Shown: in pieces, positions 27,959 to 38,513 of the stretch
How the letters are laid out: each line of letters starts with the position of its first letter
Position numbering within the stretch: the first letter of the stretch is position 1
Origin: Pseudomonas baltica
Lineage (GTDB): Bacteria; Pseudomonadota; Gammaproteobacteria; Pseudomonadales; Pseudomonadaceae
Direction: 5' to 3'
NCBI RefSeq assembly: GCF_014235765.1
Contig: NZ_JACMYH010000001.1
Coordinates: forward strand, 1,364,001-1,428,000
Length of the DNA stretch: 64,000 bases
The notes under the pieces: model-generated
Told to the model about the DNA's origin: nothing
The model's input: the letters and a program-made list of their open reading frames with translations, nothing else
Databases searched by the model: none
Position numbers and translations under genes: made by a program

Positions 27959-28849
27959 TCAGGCGGCGGCGCGCCATCCCTGCAAGCCACCGGTGTGCAC
28001 GAACACCAGACGACAACCCGGCCGCAGCGAGCCTGCCGCACAGGCATCGCGCAATGCCCACAGCGCCTTGGCCGTGTACACCGGTTCCAATGGAATGCCC
28101 GACTCGGCTTCACAGGCGTGCATGAACGCGAGCAGTTCGCTGTCCATCCTGGCAAAGCCGCCACGACTGGCGTCGATCAAGCTATGCCCCTGGTCGCCAC
28201 ACAGCGCATTGACCTGCTCGTTCACGCCATGCTTCGGCCCTACCGCCACCGCCCCGTACACCCAGCGGCGGCCGGCTTCGGCGAGGACCAGGCCAGCCAA
28301 TGTCGTACCGGTACCCACGGCCAGCCACCATCCATCGAAATTATCCCACCCCATATCAGCGAGCTGCGCCTGCACCTGCAAGGGCAGGTCGGCGCAGCCC
28401 TTGGCGCCCAGCAGCCCACCGCCGCCCTCGGGTACCGGCCGCAGATCGGGGTAGCGTGCCTGCCAGGGGGCCCAGAAGTCGTCCCGGTGGCGCTGACGAT
28501 AGCCCTCGTAACCCAGCCAGTGCAGCTCCATGCCCCATTGCTGCAAGTCGCTCACGGTCGGCGTGGCCTGAGCATGGCCGCGCAGCAGCCCGACCGTGCG
28601 CAGGCCCAGGCGCTTGCCGGCGGCAGCCAGGGCATGCAGGTGATTGGAATGGGCCCCGCCCAGGCTGATGATGCCGCTGCAGCCACTGGCCTGGGCGGCC
28701 AGCAGGTGATGCTGCAACTTGAATGCCTTGTTGCCGCTGATGAGCGGGTCGACGAGGTCCAGGCGCAGCACGGCAGCCTCTATGCCGGCCGCGCCGAGCC
28801 AGGAAAGTCGCAAGGGTTGCAGCGGTGCACGCGGTAGATCGAGAAGCAT
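27959..28849 (-). CDS. PLP-dependent ACC deaminase / D-cysteine desulfhydrase-like protein
   Basis: A 296-residue fold-type II PLP enzyme. The Schiff-base lysine is in LISGNKAFKLQHHLL, followed by IISLGGAHSNHLHALAAAGK and the phosphate-binding AVGTGTTLAGLVLA. The C-terminal VFVHTGGLQG is typical of the ACC deaminase/D-cysteine desulfhydrase branch. ACC deaminase itself needs extra active-site residues that I cannot confirm, so D-cysteine desulfhydrase or a related amino acid lyase is equally possible. The start at ATG 28849 gives the normal family length. fadH lies upstream in the same direction with a 62-base gap. Confidence 0.85.
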   Translation of the reverse strand: MLLDLPRAPLQPLRLSWLGAAGIEAAVLRLDLVDPLISGNKAFKLQHHLLAAQASGCSGIISLGGAHSNHLHALAAAGKRLGLRTVGLLRGHAQATPTVSDLQQWGMELHWLGYEGYRQRHRDDFWAPWQARYPDLRPVPEGGGGLLGAKGCADLPLQVQAQLADMGWDNFDGWWLAVGTGTTLAGLVLAEAGRRWVYGAVAVGPKHGVNEQVNALCGDQGHSLIDASRGGFARMDSELLAFMHACEAESGIPLEPVYTAKALWALRDACAAGSLRPGCRLVFVHTGGLQGWRAAA

Positions 28850-28911
28850 GGATGCCTGGCCAGCCAAAGGAAACGAAGAGGGCCGCGTCGGGTCCGGCGC
28901 GGCAGCCGATT

Positions 28912-30966
<2,055 letters not shown>

Positions 30967-31046
30967 TCACGGAAAAGTGCCAAGCCTCTTGCGGCGGGCT
31001 CGGTCACAGGTAGGGTCAAACAGTAGACACCCGAGCCGCACGCCTC

Positions 31047-31071
31047 AATGACCTGAAATGACAAGTCATTG
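31047..31071. promoter_or_regulatory. Candidate operator: repeated AATGAC with palindrome
   Basis: The fadH/nitrilase-like spacer contains AATGAC (31047-31052), then AATGAC-AA-GTCATT (31057-31070), a perfect 14-base palindrome. The two AATGAC copies are 10 bases apart, one helical turn. This layout suits a dimeric regulator or an AraC-type protein binding direct repeats. No experimental site is known to me. Confidence 0.45.
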
Positions 31072-31126
31072 ATCATGCTGCACGCGACGTCTACCCTAGT
31101 GCGGATTCACGAACAGGAGCTGGTTG

Positions 31127-32251
31127 TTGTCCCTCATGCGCAAAATCCTGATGTCCGTGGTTGCCCTGCTTTGCCTGGCGGCGTTGAGTACCTACGCGCT
31201 TTGGACGACCCAGCGCCCCGCCGGGCACTACCTGTCCGACCTGCGCATCGAGCTCGATGGTGTCGACGGCGCGCCGTCCGAGCGCGGCAATCTGCTGGGG
31301 ATCCAGCCCGAGCTGTTCCCGGCGGATTACCAGAGCGTCGAGCGCCTGCGCCTGAAACTGGCCGGATACCTGCAGCATGCCCAGGATGCAGGCCTTGTCG
31401 GCAGCAAGACCATCGTGGTCTTGCCCGAGCACATCGGTACCTGGTTATGGGCGGTGGGCGAGAAGAACGAGTTCTACCAGGTGGTGCAGCGTCGCGATGC
31501 CGAACAGTGGCTGGCCGCCAGCAATCCATTGCGCCTGCTTGGCGGCTGGGCCATGGCCGAGGGCGAAGATCGCTTCGCCGACGCCTACCTGCGCATGAAG
31601 GCCGCGAGCATGGCCGAGCAGTACCAGCAGCTGTTTGGCGGCCTGGCCAGGCAATTCAGGGTGACCCTGGTGGCAGGCTCGATCATCCTGCCCAAGCCTT
31701 CTGTCGTGGAGGGTCGCCTGCGAACCGGGAACGGCGCCTTGTACAACGCCAGTGTCGTGTTCGCGCCCGATGGCTCCGTGCTGGGCCAGCCACAGCTCCA
31801 GCATTTCACCAGCCATCCCACTCGCCGCTACGTGCAACCCTTGGGTGACGCACCGTTCAACGTGTTCGACACCCCGGCGGGCAAACTGGCCGTCCTGATC
31901 GGCACCGACAGCTGGCATCCGGCGAGTCACGCCCAGTTGCGCCAGCAAGACGTGCAGCTGCTCGCGGTGCCCGCCTCGGTACTCGGGCGTGGGCGCTGGT
32001 CCGAGCCCTGGCGCGGCTTTCGCATCGACGCAACGCCGAGCGATGCCGCCCTGCTGCCCGGCGAGGTCAGCGAGGCCCAGGCCTGGCAACGGCTGGTCGC
32101 AGAAAGCGCGCCACTGGCAAGCATGACCGTGTTCATGGGCGGGCACTTCTGGAATCAGTTCTACGAAGGGCACAGCTTCGCCCGCCAACGCGAGCGTTTC
32201 GGCCAGGTCGGTGACGGGCGTGGCGCGCGCCTGATCAATCTGTGGCTGTAG
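31127..32251 (+). CDS. Membrane-anchored nitrilase-like protein lacking catalytic Cys and Lys
   Basis: A protein of about 374 residues with one N-terminal membrane segment (RKILMSVVALLCLAALSTYAL) and a carbon-nitrogen-hydrolase fold. Recognisable blocks are IVVLPEHIG with the catalytic Glu, VTLVAGSIILP, YNASVVFAPDGSVLGQ and GKLAVLIGTDSWHPA. In active nitrilases the last block reads ICYD, but here the Cys position is Gly (IGTD). The Lys normally after the PDG block is also missing (GQPQLQHF). It is therefore likely to be catalytically inactive or to have a new chemistry. AGGAG at 31115 sits seven bases from TTG 31127, which is preferred to ATG 31136, 16 bases away. An AraC gene follows four bases after the stop. 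Confidence 0.75.
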   Translation: MSLMRKILMSVVALLCLAALSTYALWTTQRPAGHYLSDLRIELDGVDGAPSERGNLLGIQPELFPADYQSVERLRLKLAGYLQHAQDAGLVGSKTIVVLPEHIGTWLWAVGEKNEFYQVVQRRDAEQWLAASNPLRLLGGWAMAEGEDRFADAYLRMKAASMAEQYQQLFGGLARQFRVTLVAGSIILPKPSVVEGRLRTGNGALYNASVVFAPDGSVLGQPQLQHFTSHPTRRYVQPLGDAPFNVFDTPAGKLAVLIGTDSWHPASHAQLRQQDVQLLAVPASVLGRGRWSEPWRGFRIDATPSDAALLPGEVSEAQAWQRLVAESAPLASMTVFMGGHFWNQFYEGHSFARQRERFGQVGDGRGARLINLWL

Positions 32252-32255
32252 GCGC

Positions 32256-33278
32256 GTGAGCGGCCAGCGGATCAAACTCGGCGACCTGTCGGTCGGCTTC
32301 ACCCAGAGCCTGGCACAGGCAGTACGCAGCCATGGCCACGACCCGCTGCCCCTGTTGGCCCAGTATGGGTTGGAGCCAAGCCGGCTCAACGTCGCCGGAG
32401 CGCGACTGACCATCGCCCGCTACATGCGCCTGGGCCATGCGGCGATCGCCCTTACCGGCGACCCCGCGCTGGGCCTGCGCATCGGCCAGGCAAGCCGCCT
32501 GAGCCAGGCAGGCCTGGCCGGCGTCACGGCCGCGCAGGCACCGACAGTGCGCGAGGCAGCCCGTACGCTGATTCGTTTCGAACCCCTGTACGCCGCCAAC
32601 TATCGCGGGCAATCGAGTTTTCACGAAGACCGCGAAGGCGCCTGGCTGCGGTTCTATTCGATCAGTCCCTACAATGCCTACAACCGTTTTGTGGTGGACT
32701 CGCTGCTGACCGGCTGGCTGCAGCAACTGACTGTACTTGCCGGGCAGAACGTGATTGCACAGCGGATGGAAATCGAGTTCGACCCGCCCGGCTATGCAGC
32801 ACACTACCCCGCCCATACCGCCTTCAACTGCGAGCACAACCAGCTGCGCCTGACCCATGCCAGCCTGAACCTGCGCAACCCCGAGCACTGCCCGAGCACC
32901 TGGCAGCATTTGTTGCAGCTGAGTGAACAGGAACTGGAGCGTTTGACGCGCGTGCGCACCGTTGGCGAGCGGGTCGCCCAACTGCTGGGTTCACAGCTCA
33001 ACGGCGGACGCGAGCCGACGCTGGACGAAATCGCTGCCTGCCTGAAGATGCCGGCCTGGACCTTGCGGCGCAAGCTGACCCACGAGGGCACGCAGTTCCG
33101 CTCGATTCTCAACGACACCCGCCGTGACCTGGCGCAGACCTACATCCGCGACACCGAACTTGCATTCGGCGAAATAGCCTACCTGCTGGGATTCACATCG
33201 GCCGAGGCTTTTCAGCGCGCCTTCAAACGCTGGTGCGCAATGACGCCCGGCGAGTACCGCCGCGCCAGCCGTCAGTGA
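32256..33278 (+). CDS. AraC-family transcriptional regulator
   Basis: A 340-residue regulator with a GTG start four bases after the nitrilase-like stop. The N-terminal arabinose-type/OruR-like domain (about 1-200) contains LAQAVRSHGHDPLPLLAQYG and TVREAARTLIRFEP. The C-terminal AraC DNA-binding domain has two helix-turn-helix units: PTLDEIAACLKMPAWTLRRK and FGEIAYLLGFTSAEAFQRAF, followed by KRWCAMTPGEYR. It belongs with the nitrilase-like gene in a two-gene unit and may control that unit or the divergent fadH. Its effector is unknown. Confidence 0.93.
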   Translation: MSGQRIKLGDLSVGFTQSLAQAVRSHGHDPLPLLAQYGLEPSRLNVAGARLTIARYMRLGHAAIALTGDPALGLRIGQASRLSQAGLAGVTAAQAPTVREAARTLIRFEPLYAANYRGQSSFHEDREGAWLRFYSISPYNAYNRFVVDSLLTGWLQQLTVLAGQNVIAQRMEIEFDPPGYAAHYPAHTAFNCEHNQLRLTHASLNLRNPEHCPSTWQHLLQLSEQELERLTRVRTVGERVAQLLGSQLNGGREPTLDEIAACLKMPAWTLRRKLTHEGTQFRSILNDTRRDLAQTYIRDTELAFGEIAYLLGFTSAEAFQRAFKRWCAMTPGEYRRASRQ

Positions 33279-33291
33279 CCCCAGCGCTCGC

Positions 33292-34155
33292 TCAGGGCTG
33301 CGAAACGGGCGCCTCTACAGAGGGCGCCTGCGGTACGACCTCAGGCGTCGCCTCGGTGGCCTCGGGAACCGGGATGACTTCTATGGGTGCCGGTTGTGCC
33401 GGGGGCGCGACAGGCTGCGAAGCCTCCTGCTCAGGCACCACCTCTGCCTGCTGCGCCTGAGCGGGCGGAGTAGGCGGAACCAGCGGCGCGGCTACAGGCA
33501 CGACTGGCTTCGCAGTCGCAGGCGCTGCAGATGCAGATGCAGCGGGGGCCGCAGGTGCAGTGTCCGGCATGCCCAGCTCATCCTTGGCAGGCGGGGTCGA
33601 TACGACCTTCTTCGCCTGCACGGGCATGAAGCTCTCCACCAGAGAGAAATAACGGTCGTAGAACTTGTCCGACGCCACCGTTTCACTGGCCACCTTGACC
33701 ATGGAATCGTCGGTGGAACCGATCGGCATCGAGACCGAACCCAGCACCCCCACGCCTACGCTGGCCGAGTTGTTGACCTTCTTCAGCGCATAGCGATCCT
33801 GCAGCGCATTGGCGAACAGCGTGGAGCTGTGCTCGCTGTTGGCATCGGCGACGCAGACCACGTTGAAACTGATCTCCAGGTGACTCTCGCCGGTTTGCTG
33901 GAAGCTCTTGTGTCCACTCACCTGACGCGGATCGTTGCTGGTGATGATGTAGCCCTGGCTCAACAATGCCCGACGCGCGGCTTCACAGGAGGCGATATCG
34001 CTGACCGGGTAGTTTCGAGAAAACGTACCTGAGTCAGCAAAATTTTCATGTTCATAGATGGCGGTCTTGGGGGAAGAACACCCTGCCAGGCCGAGCCATG
34101 CAATAACCAGCACGGCGCCTGGAAGGTGTCGCCCGTAACGGAATGGAAATGACAT
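33292..34155 (-). CDS. DUF2242 lipoprotein with Pro/Ala-rich tail
   Basis: A 287-residue lipoprotein. The signal peptide ends in the lipobox LAGC (about residue 26). The folded part, to about residue 185, contains HENFADSGTFSRNYPVS, ASCEAARRALLSQGYIITS and the VNNSASVGVGVLGSVSMPIG segment, all typical of DUF2242. From about residue 190 the sequence is low complexity, rich in Pro, Ala, Val and Glu, and could span the periplasm or cell wall. Function is unknown. It converges with the AraC gene (13 bases between stops). Confidence 0.85.
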   Translation of the reverse strand: MSFPFRYGRHLPGAVLVIAWLGLAGCSSPKTAIYEHENFADSGTFSRNYPVSDIASCEAARRALLSQGYIITSNDPRQVSGHKSFQQTGESHLEISFNVVCVADANSEHSSTLFANALQDRYALKKVNNSASVGVGVLGSVSMPIGSTDDSMVKVASETVASDKFYDRYFSLVESFMPVQAKKVVSTPPAKDELGMPDTAPAAPAASASAAPATAKPVVPVAAPLVPPTPPAQAQQAEVVPEQEASQPVAPPAQPAPIEVIPVPEATEATPEVVPQAPSVEAPVSQP

Positions 34156-34287
34156 TGTGGGTCCTGGAAAACGGTCTGCGGCTATTGTGCAACAGAACGC
34201 GCTGGCACGGCGCAGGAAATGCCGTTCGCTCAGGACACGCGGTAATACGCGATGTTTCCGCAGTGGATACGGAACCCTCAGGGCGTA

Positions 34288-34623
34288 TTACTTGACCACC
34301 GCCTGCTGGGGTGCGGCGACAGTGGCTTTCGAATCGGTGGATGCAGCGGCCAGGGTTGCACGTTGCTCCGCTCGGGCCTTGGCGCGCAGCTGCTTGCGCC
34401 AACGGTGCTTGCTGCTCAGGGCGATATACCAGCCGAACAATGGGCCGATCAGCATGCCTGCCAGCACGCCTGCCAACACGAACACAGACACTGGCAACGA
34501 CGGGGTGGACCAACCAAGAGCGCTCAACGCAACGGCCTGTTGGTTCTCCAGTACGAACACCAACACGACAGCAGCGACTGCCAGGAAAATCAGCACCAGC
34601 AGCAACTTCTTGAGATTACGCAA
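34288..34623 (-). CDS. lapA: LapA-domain inner-membrane protein
   Basis: A 111-residue protein with two transmembrane helices (about residues 5-25 and 42-66) in the LapA pattern: NLKKLLLVLIFLAVAAVVLV, then FVLENQQAVALSALGW, VFVLAGVLAGMLIGPLFGW, and a basic coiled C-terminal tail (KHRWRKQLRAKARAEQR). In E. coli LapA works with LapB in control of lipopolysaccharide synthesis. The start is TTG 34623, because AAGGAG lies six bases upstream of it. A longer frame would start inside that ribosome site. It is directly downstream of ihfB, the standard location. Confidence 0.88.
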   Translation of the reverse strand: MRNLKKLLLVLIFLAVAAVVLVFVLENQQAVALSALGWSTPSLPVSVFVLAGVLAGMLIGPLFGWYIALSSKHRWRKQLRAKARAEQRATLAAASTDSKATVAAPQQAVVK

Positions 34624-34644
34624 AGCCTTCTCCTTCAACGTCGA

Positions 34645-34938
34645 TCAAGCGAGCTCTTCGTCTTCGTTCACCCGATCGCGCAACTCCTTGCCGGGCTTGA
34701 AATGCGGAACGAACTTGCCATCCAGGCTTACCGACTGCCCGGTCTTGGGATTGCGCCCGACCCGAGGGGCGCGATAGTGCAGGGAAAAGCTGCCGAAACC
34801 ACGTATCTCGATCCTGTCACCTGTGGCCAGGCACTGCGACATTTGCTCGAGCATGGTCTTGATGGCCAATTCCACATCCTTGGATGAAAGTAGACCTTGA
34901 TGGGTGACAATACGTTCGATCAATTCCGACTTCGTCAT
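34645..34938 (-). CDS. ihfB: Integration host factor beta subunit
   Basis: A 97-residue HU/IHF-family DNA-bending protein. It has [40 protein letters not shown], the beta-arm base [15 protein letters not shown] and the arm tip [14 protein letters not shown], with [12 protein letters not shown] at the end. With IhfA it forms the heterodimer that bends DNA at promoters, recombination sites and origins. In most pseudomonads it lies directly behind rpsA. Here two small lipoprotein genes lie between them, so it may depend on its own promoter in the 111-base gap upstream. Confidence 0.97.
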   Translation of the reverse strand: MTKSELIERIVTHQGLLSSKDVELAIKTMLEQMSQCLATGDRIEIRGFGSFSLHYRAPRVGRNPKTGQSVSLDGKFVPHFKPGKELRDRVNEDEELA

Positions 34939-35049
34939 ATTTTTCCCTTCTTTATCAAGCAGCTAGATCAGTGCTTAGAAGGTTTTAGCATGGCTTGACA
35001 GATTTGAACAGCCCGACTCTTGACTTCTTGAAAATGAGTTGTGCGTGCC

Positions 35050-35349
35050 CTATTTGAACGCAGTGCTCTTGCGGCATTTGACGATCATGCTGCGCGTTGA
35101 ATAACCCGCGGGGTTGAGGCCGAAGACATAGTCGTCCGGTTCTTCCTTGACGTCGCTGGACTTGGCGAGGGTACGGTAACCGGCAGGGCCGCAGGCCGAT
35201 TCGGCCTCTTTCTCGCACTGGGCCCAGGACGAGGTCAGCCCGGAACAGGTGATGTGCATTCCACGACTGCCGCGCTTGCCGTGGGACGTGGAGGTGGCGG
35301 CGCAGGCGGTCACCAGCAGCAATGCTGCGATGAGCAGGGTAAATTTCAT
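35050..35349 (-). CDS. Small lipoprotein, paralog A of a tandem pair
   Basis: A 99-residue protein with a lipoprotein signal (MKFTLLIAALLLVTACA, lipobox VTAC, Cys16). The mature part shares with the gene at 35565-35864 the pattern RGM..I.CSGL.SSW..C...A..AC...GY..LAK.SD.KEEP, followed by NP...S.R.M.V.C. The six mature cysteines suggest disulfides in the periplasm. No function is known to me. The copy sits between rpsA and ihfB. The in-frame extension upstream of ATG 35349 lacks a signal sequence and is rejected. The ribosome site is weak. Confidence 0.8.
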   Translation of the reverse strand: MKFTLLIAALLLVTACAATSTSHGKRGSRGMHITCSGLTSSWAQCEKEAESACGPAGYRTLAKSSDVKEEPDDYVFGLNPAGYSTRSMIVKCRKSTAFK

Positions 35350-35564
35350 GACTCGGGCCTTGTCTACTTCTGGGAGGGACACGGGTTCAAGGAGCAGGAA
35401 TTCAATCGAAAACGATGACTGCCAATACACCACCTACCCTATCCAAGTAGATGGCCGATTGCTAATTTACTTCAGGCGGGTGTCAGAGACGTGACGGAAA
35501 AGTTTGTAACCATTCGTATGCCATTTACCAGCCGCAGGTCAGCTGGAGCAACTTCAAGGGCTAC

Positions 35565-35864
35565 TCAACCTTGACCGTTGCAGCGCACGAACATGGTTCG
35601 GCTGGCCATGCCCGGATTCCAGCCGAGGAAGCCGTCTTCGGGCTCTTCCTTGATATCGGAAGTCTTCGCCAGGACTTTGTAGCCCATCGCGCGGCAGGCA
35701 TGCTGCGCTTTGTCATAGCACTTGCCCCAGGACGAGCCCAGGCCACTGCAATTGATCTGCAATGCCTGCATGCCCCGATAATCTCGTTTGACCACCGACG
35801 TGGTGGAGCATGCGGATGTCAGACCCACTACGACGAACAGCACTGCGGTTACTACGGTTTTCAT
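35565..35864 (-). CDS. Small lipoprotein, paralog B of a tandem pair
   Basis: A 99-residue protein, exactly as long as its paralog at 35050-35349. The signal peptide MKTVVTAVLFVVVGLTSACS has a TSAC lipobox. Mature-region identities include QINCSGLGSSWGKCYDKA, HACRAMGYKVLAKTSDIKEE and the final RTMFVRC. Four cysteines within the repeated pattern line up with those of paralog A. It lies 104 bases beyond the rpsA terminator, in the same direction. It may be secreted to the outer membrane. Function is unknown. Confidence 0.8.
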   Translation of the reverse strand: MKTVVTAVLFVVVGLTSACSTTSVVKRDYRGMQALQINCSGLGSSWGKCYDKAQHACRAMGYKVLAKTSDIKEEPEDGFLGWNPGMASRTMFVRCNGQG

Positions 35865-35969
35865 CCCTGGAGATCCTTGGGTATTCACTTATCCCTTTGA
35901 GCATCCGAGGTCGGGGTTAGTTCGGCGCCCGCCGCGTTCAACTCTCGACACGGCACGAATCGCAGGCAC

Positions 35970-35998
35970 AAAAAAGGGCGACCGAAGTCGCCCTTTTT
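35970..35998 (-). terminator. Rho-independent terminator of rpsA
   Basis: Read on the minus strand, AAAAAGGGCGAC, loop TTCG and GTCGCCCTTTTT form a strong stem with a UUCG tetraloop and a T-run, 18 bases after the rpsA stop. It would end the gyrA-to-rpsA direction of transcription before the lipoprotein genes. Confidence 0.92.
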
Positions 35999-36016
35999 CT
36001 ACAGGTCAAACAGAAC

Positions 36017-37705
36017 TTAGTTCTGCTTTTCCATCTGAGCACGCAGCAGGTCGCCCAGAGTGGTCGGACCGGCAGCGATATCCGAAGTGGCTGGCTTCTC
36101 GCGCAGGCTCTGGATCGCTTCTTTCTCGTCTTCAACGTCTTTCGATTTGATCGACAGTTGGATGACGCGGGACTTGCGGTCGACGCTGATGATCTTGGCT
36201 TCGACTTCTTCGCCTTCCTTCAGAACGTTGCGCGCGTCTTCAACGCGGTCACGGCTGATTTCGGAAGCTTTCAAAGTGGCTTCGATGTCGTCGGCCAGGG
36301 TGATGACAGCGCCCTTGGCGTCAACTTCCTTGACGATACCGCGAACGATGGCGCCCTTGTCATTGACAGACACGTAGTTGGAGAACGGATCGTCTTCCAG
36401 CTGCTTGATGCCCAGGGAGATGCGCTCGCGCTCTGGATCTACCGACAGGATGACGGTGTCGAGCTCGTCGCCCTTCTTGAAACGACGTACGGCTTCTTCG
36501 CCCACTTCGTTCCAGGAGATGTCGGACAGGTGAACCAGACCGTCGATGCCGCCGTCCAGACCAATGAAGATACCGAAATCGGTGATCGACTTGATGGTGC
36601 CGGAGATCTTGTCACCCTTGTTGAACTGGCCAGAGAAGTCTTCCCACGGGTTCGACTTGCACTGCTTGATACCCAGGGAGATACGACGACGCTCTTCGTC
36701 GATGTCCAGAACCATGACTTCCACTTCGTCGCCGACTTGTACGACTTTCGAAGGATGGATGTTCTTGTTGGTCCAGTCCATTTCGGAAACGTGTACCAGG
36801 CCTTCCACGCCTTCTTCCAGCTCTGCGAAGCAGCCGTAGTCGGTCAGGTTGGTGACGCGCGCCATGACGCGGGTGCTCTCTGGGTAACGTGCCTTGATGG
36901 CAACCCATGGATCTTCGCCCAGCTGCTTCAAGCCCAGGGAAACACGGTTGCGCTCGCGGTCGTACTTCAGGACCTTGACATCGATCTCGTCGCCAACATT
37001 GACGATTTCCGATGGATGCTTGATGCGCTTCCAGGCCATGTCGGTGATGTGCAGCAGGCCATCGACGCCACCCAGATCGACGAATGCGCCGTAATCCGTG
37101 AGGTTCTTGACGATACCCTTGACTTGCTGACCTTCCTGCAGGGATTCCAGCAGAGCTTCGCGCTCGGCGGAGTTCTCGGCTTCCAGGACACTGCGACGGG
37201 AAACGACAACGTTGTTGCGCTTCTGGTCCAGCTTGATGACCTTGAATTCGAGCTCTTTACCTTCCAGGTGGGTGGTGTCGCGCACAGGGCGAACATCGAC
37301 CAGGGAACCAGGCAGGAACGCACGGATGCCGTTAACGTCGACAGTGAAGCCGCCCTTAACCTTACCGTTGATAACGCCCTTGACCACTTCCTCGGCGGCG
37401 AAAGCTGCTTCCAGAACGATCCAGCACTCGGCACGCTTGGCTTTTTCGCGGGACAGCTTGGTTTCGCCAAAGCCGTCTTCTACCGCGTCCAGCGCAACGT
37501 GAACTTCGTCACCGACCTTAATGGTCAGTTCGCCAGCGTCGTTGTAGAACTGCTCGAGCGGGATGACACCCTCGGACTTCAGGCCGGCGTGGACAGTAAC
37601 CCAGTCACCGTCGATATCAACAACGATACCGGTGATGATTGCGCCTGGCTGAAGATTGAGAGTTTTTAGGCTTTCTTCAAAGAGTTCTGCAAAGCTTTCG
37701 CTCAT
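36017..37705 (-). CDS. rpsA: 30S ribosomal protein S1
   Basis: A 562-residue protein with six S1 RNA-binding repeats starting near residues 20, 105, 190, 275, 362 and 449. Recurring signatures are [40 protein letters not shown] and [20 protein letters not shown]. It binds mRNA leaders and allows translation initiation on structured or weak ribosome sites. Length matches the E. coli protein (557). It has its own 121-base leader with hairpins after cmk and a strong terminator downstream. The coding sequence has fewer GC-rich third positions than neighbours, as expected for a highly expressed gene. Confidence 0.98.
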   Translation of the reverse strand: MSESFAELFEESLKTLNLQPGAIITGIVVDIDGDWVTVHAGLKSEGVIPLEQFYNDAGELTIKVGDEVHVALDAVEDGFGETKLSREKAKRAECWIVLEAAFAAEEVVKGVINGKVKGGFTVDVNGIRAFLPGSLVDVRPVRDTTHLEGKELEFKVIKLDQKRNNVVVSRRSVLEAENSAEREALLESLQEGQQVKGIVKNLTDYGAFVDLGGVDGLLHITDMAWKRIKHPSEIVNVGDEIDVKVLKYDRERNRVSLGLKQLGEDPWVAIKARYPESTRVMARVTNLTDYGCFAELEEGVEGLVHVSEMDWTNKNIHPSKVVQVGDEVEVMVLDIDEERRRISLGIKQCKSNPWEDFSGQFNKGDKISGTIKSITDFGIFIGLDGGIDGLVHLSDISWNEVGEEAVRRFKKGDELDTVILSVDPERERISLGIKQLEDDPFSNYVSVNDKGAIVRGIVKEVDAKGAVITLADDIEATLKASEISRDRVEDARNVLKEGEEVEAKIISVDRKSRVIQLSIKSKDVEDEKEAIQSLREKPATSDIAAGPTTLGDLLRAQMEKQN

Positions 37706-37723
37706 TTTAATTCCTGTAGATTT

Positions 37724-37765
37724 GGGCGAAACATACGCCCATCAGCCACGCTCCAGACAACGTGG
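37724..37765 (-). promoter_or_regulatory. rpsA 5' leader with two hairpins
   Basis: In the leader just upstream of rpsA, two stems can form: CCACG/CGTGG (37746-37765) and GGGCG/CGCCC (37724-37740). A short AGGAA precedes the ATG. E. coli rpsA also has a structured leader through which S1 represses its own translation. A similar control is inferred here from position and structure. Confidence 0.5.
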
Positions 37766-37826
37766 GTTTCGTTCAAGTAAAAGAAAGCCACCGGGATGTT
37801 GACTGGGTTCCCGTATGGCTTCTTCG

Positions 37827-38513
37827 TCACCCGGCGATGTCGCGTAGTGCGATCTCGCTCATGATGCGTTCCAACACCTGCTCGATGGACAACTCCGTGG
37901 AATCCAGCTGTAAGGCATCGGCCGCCGGCTTGAGCGGGGCCACTGCGCGCTGGGTGTCACGCTCATCGCGTGCACGTATCTCATCTAGCAGACTCGACAG
38001 ACTAACATCGTTGCCCGCTGCCTTCAACTGCAAGTAACGCCTGCGGGCACGTTCCTCCGCGCTGGCGGTGAGGAACACCTTCAACGCCGCTTCGGGGAAC
38101 ACCACCGTGCCCATGTCGCGACCGTCGGCCACCAGGCCCGGCGACTCCTGGAATGCTCGCTGGCGCTGCAACAGCGCGTCGCGCACTGCCGGCAGGGCCG
38201 CGACCTGGGAGGCGCCGGCACCCACCTGCTCGTTGCGGATGTCACGGGTGACGTCGTCGCCTTCCAGCACGATGCGCTGGGGCTGGCCGTCGGCGGCGGC
38301 GATGAACTGCACATCGAGATGGGCTGCCATCACCATCAGCGACGCTTCGTTGCTCAGATCGACGCCATGGTTGCGTGCCGCGTAGGCCAGCAAGCGATAC
38401 AACGCGCCTGAATCGAGCAGCTTCCAGCCCAGGCGCTTGGCGAGGATACCGGCGATGGTGCCCTTGCCCGAACCGCTTGGCCCGTCGATGGTGATGACCG
38501 GCGCCTGGTTCAC
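37827..38513 (-). CDS. cmk: Cytidylate kinase
   Basis: A 228-residue P-loop kinase: [20 protein letters not shown] (Walker A), [15 protein letters not shown], the CMP-binding [13 protein letters not shown], and [16 protein letters not shown] with [16 protein letters not shown] in the lid. It phosphorylates CMP and dCMP with ATP. It starts at GTG 38513 and overlaps the aroA stop by four bases, so it is coupled to the aromatic biosynthesis genes. rpsA follows after a 121-base leader, a conserved order in gamma-proteobacteria. Confidence 0.96.
   Translation of the reverse strand: MNQAPVITIDGPSGSGKGTIAGILAKRLGWKLLDSGALYRLLAYAARNHGVDLSNEASLMVMAAHLDVQFIAAADGQPQRIVLEGDDVTRDIRNEQVGAGASQVAALPAVRDALLQRQRAFQESPGLVADGRDMGTVVFPEAALKVFLTASAEERARRRYLQLKAAGNDVSLSSLLDEIRARDERDTQRAVAPLKPAADALQLDSTELSIEQVLERIMSEIALRDIAG

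Noticed and set aside
36158..37669. Open frame opposite rpsA
   Set aside because: Shadow of the S1 repeats; it shows no start signal or domain.
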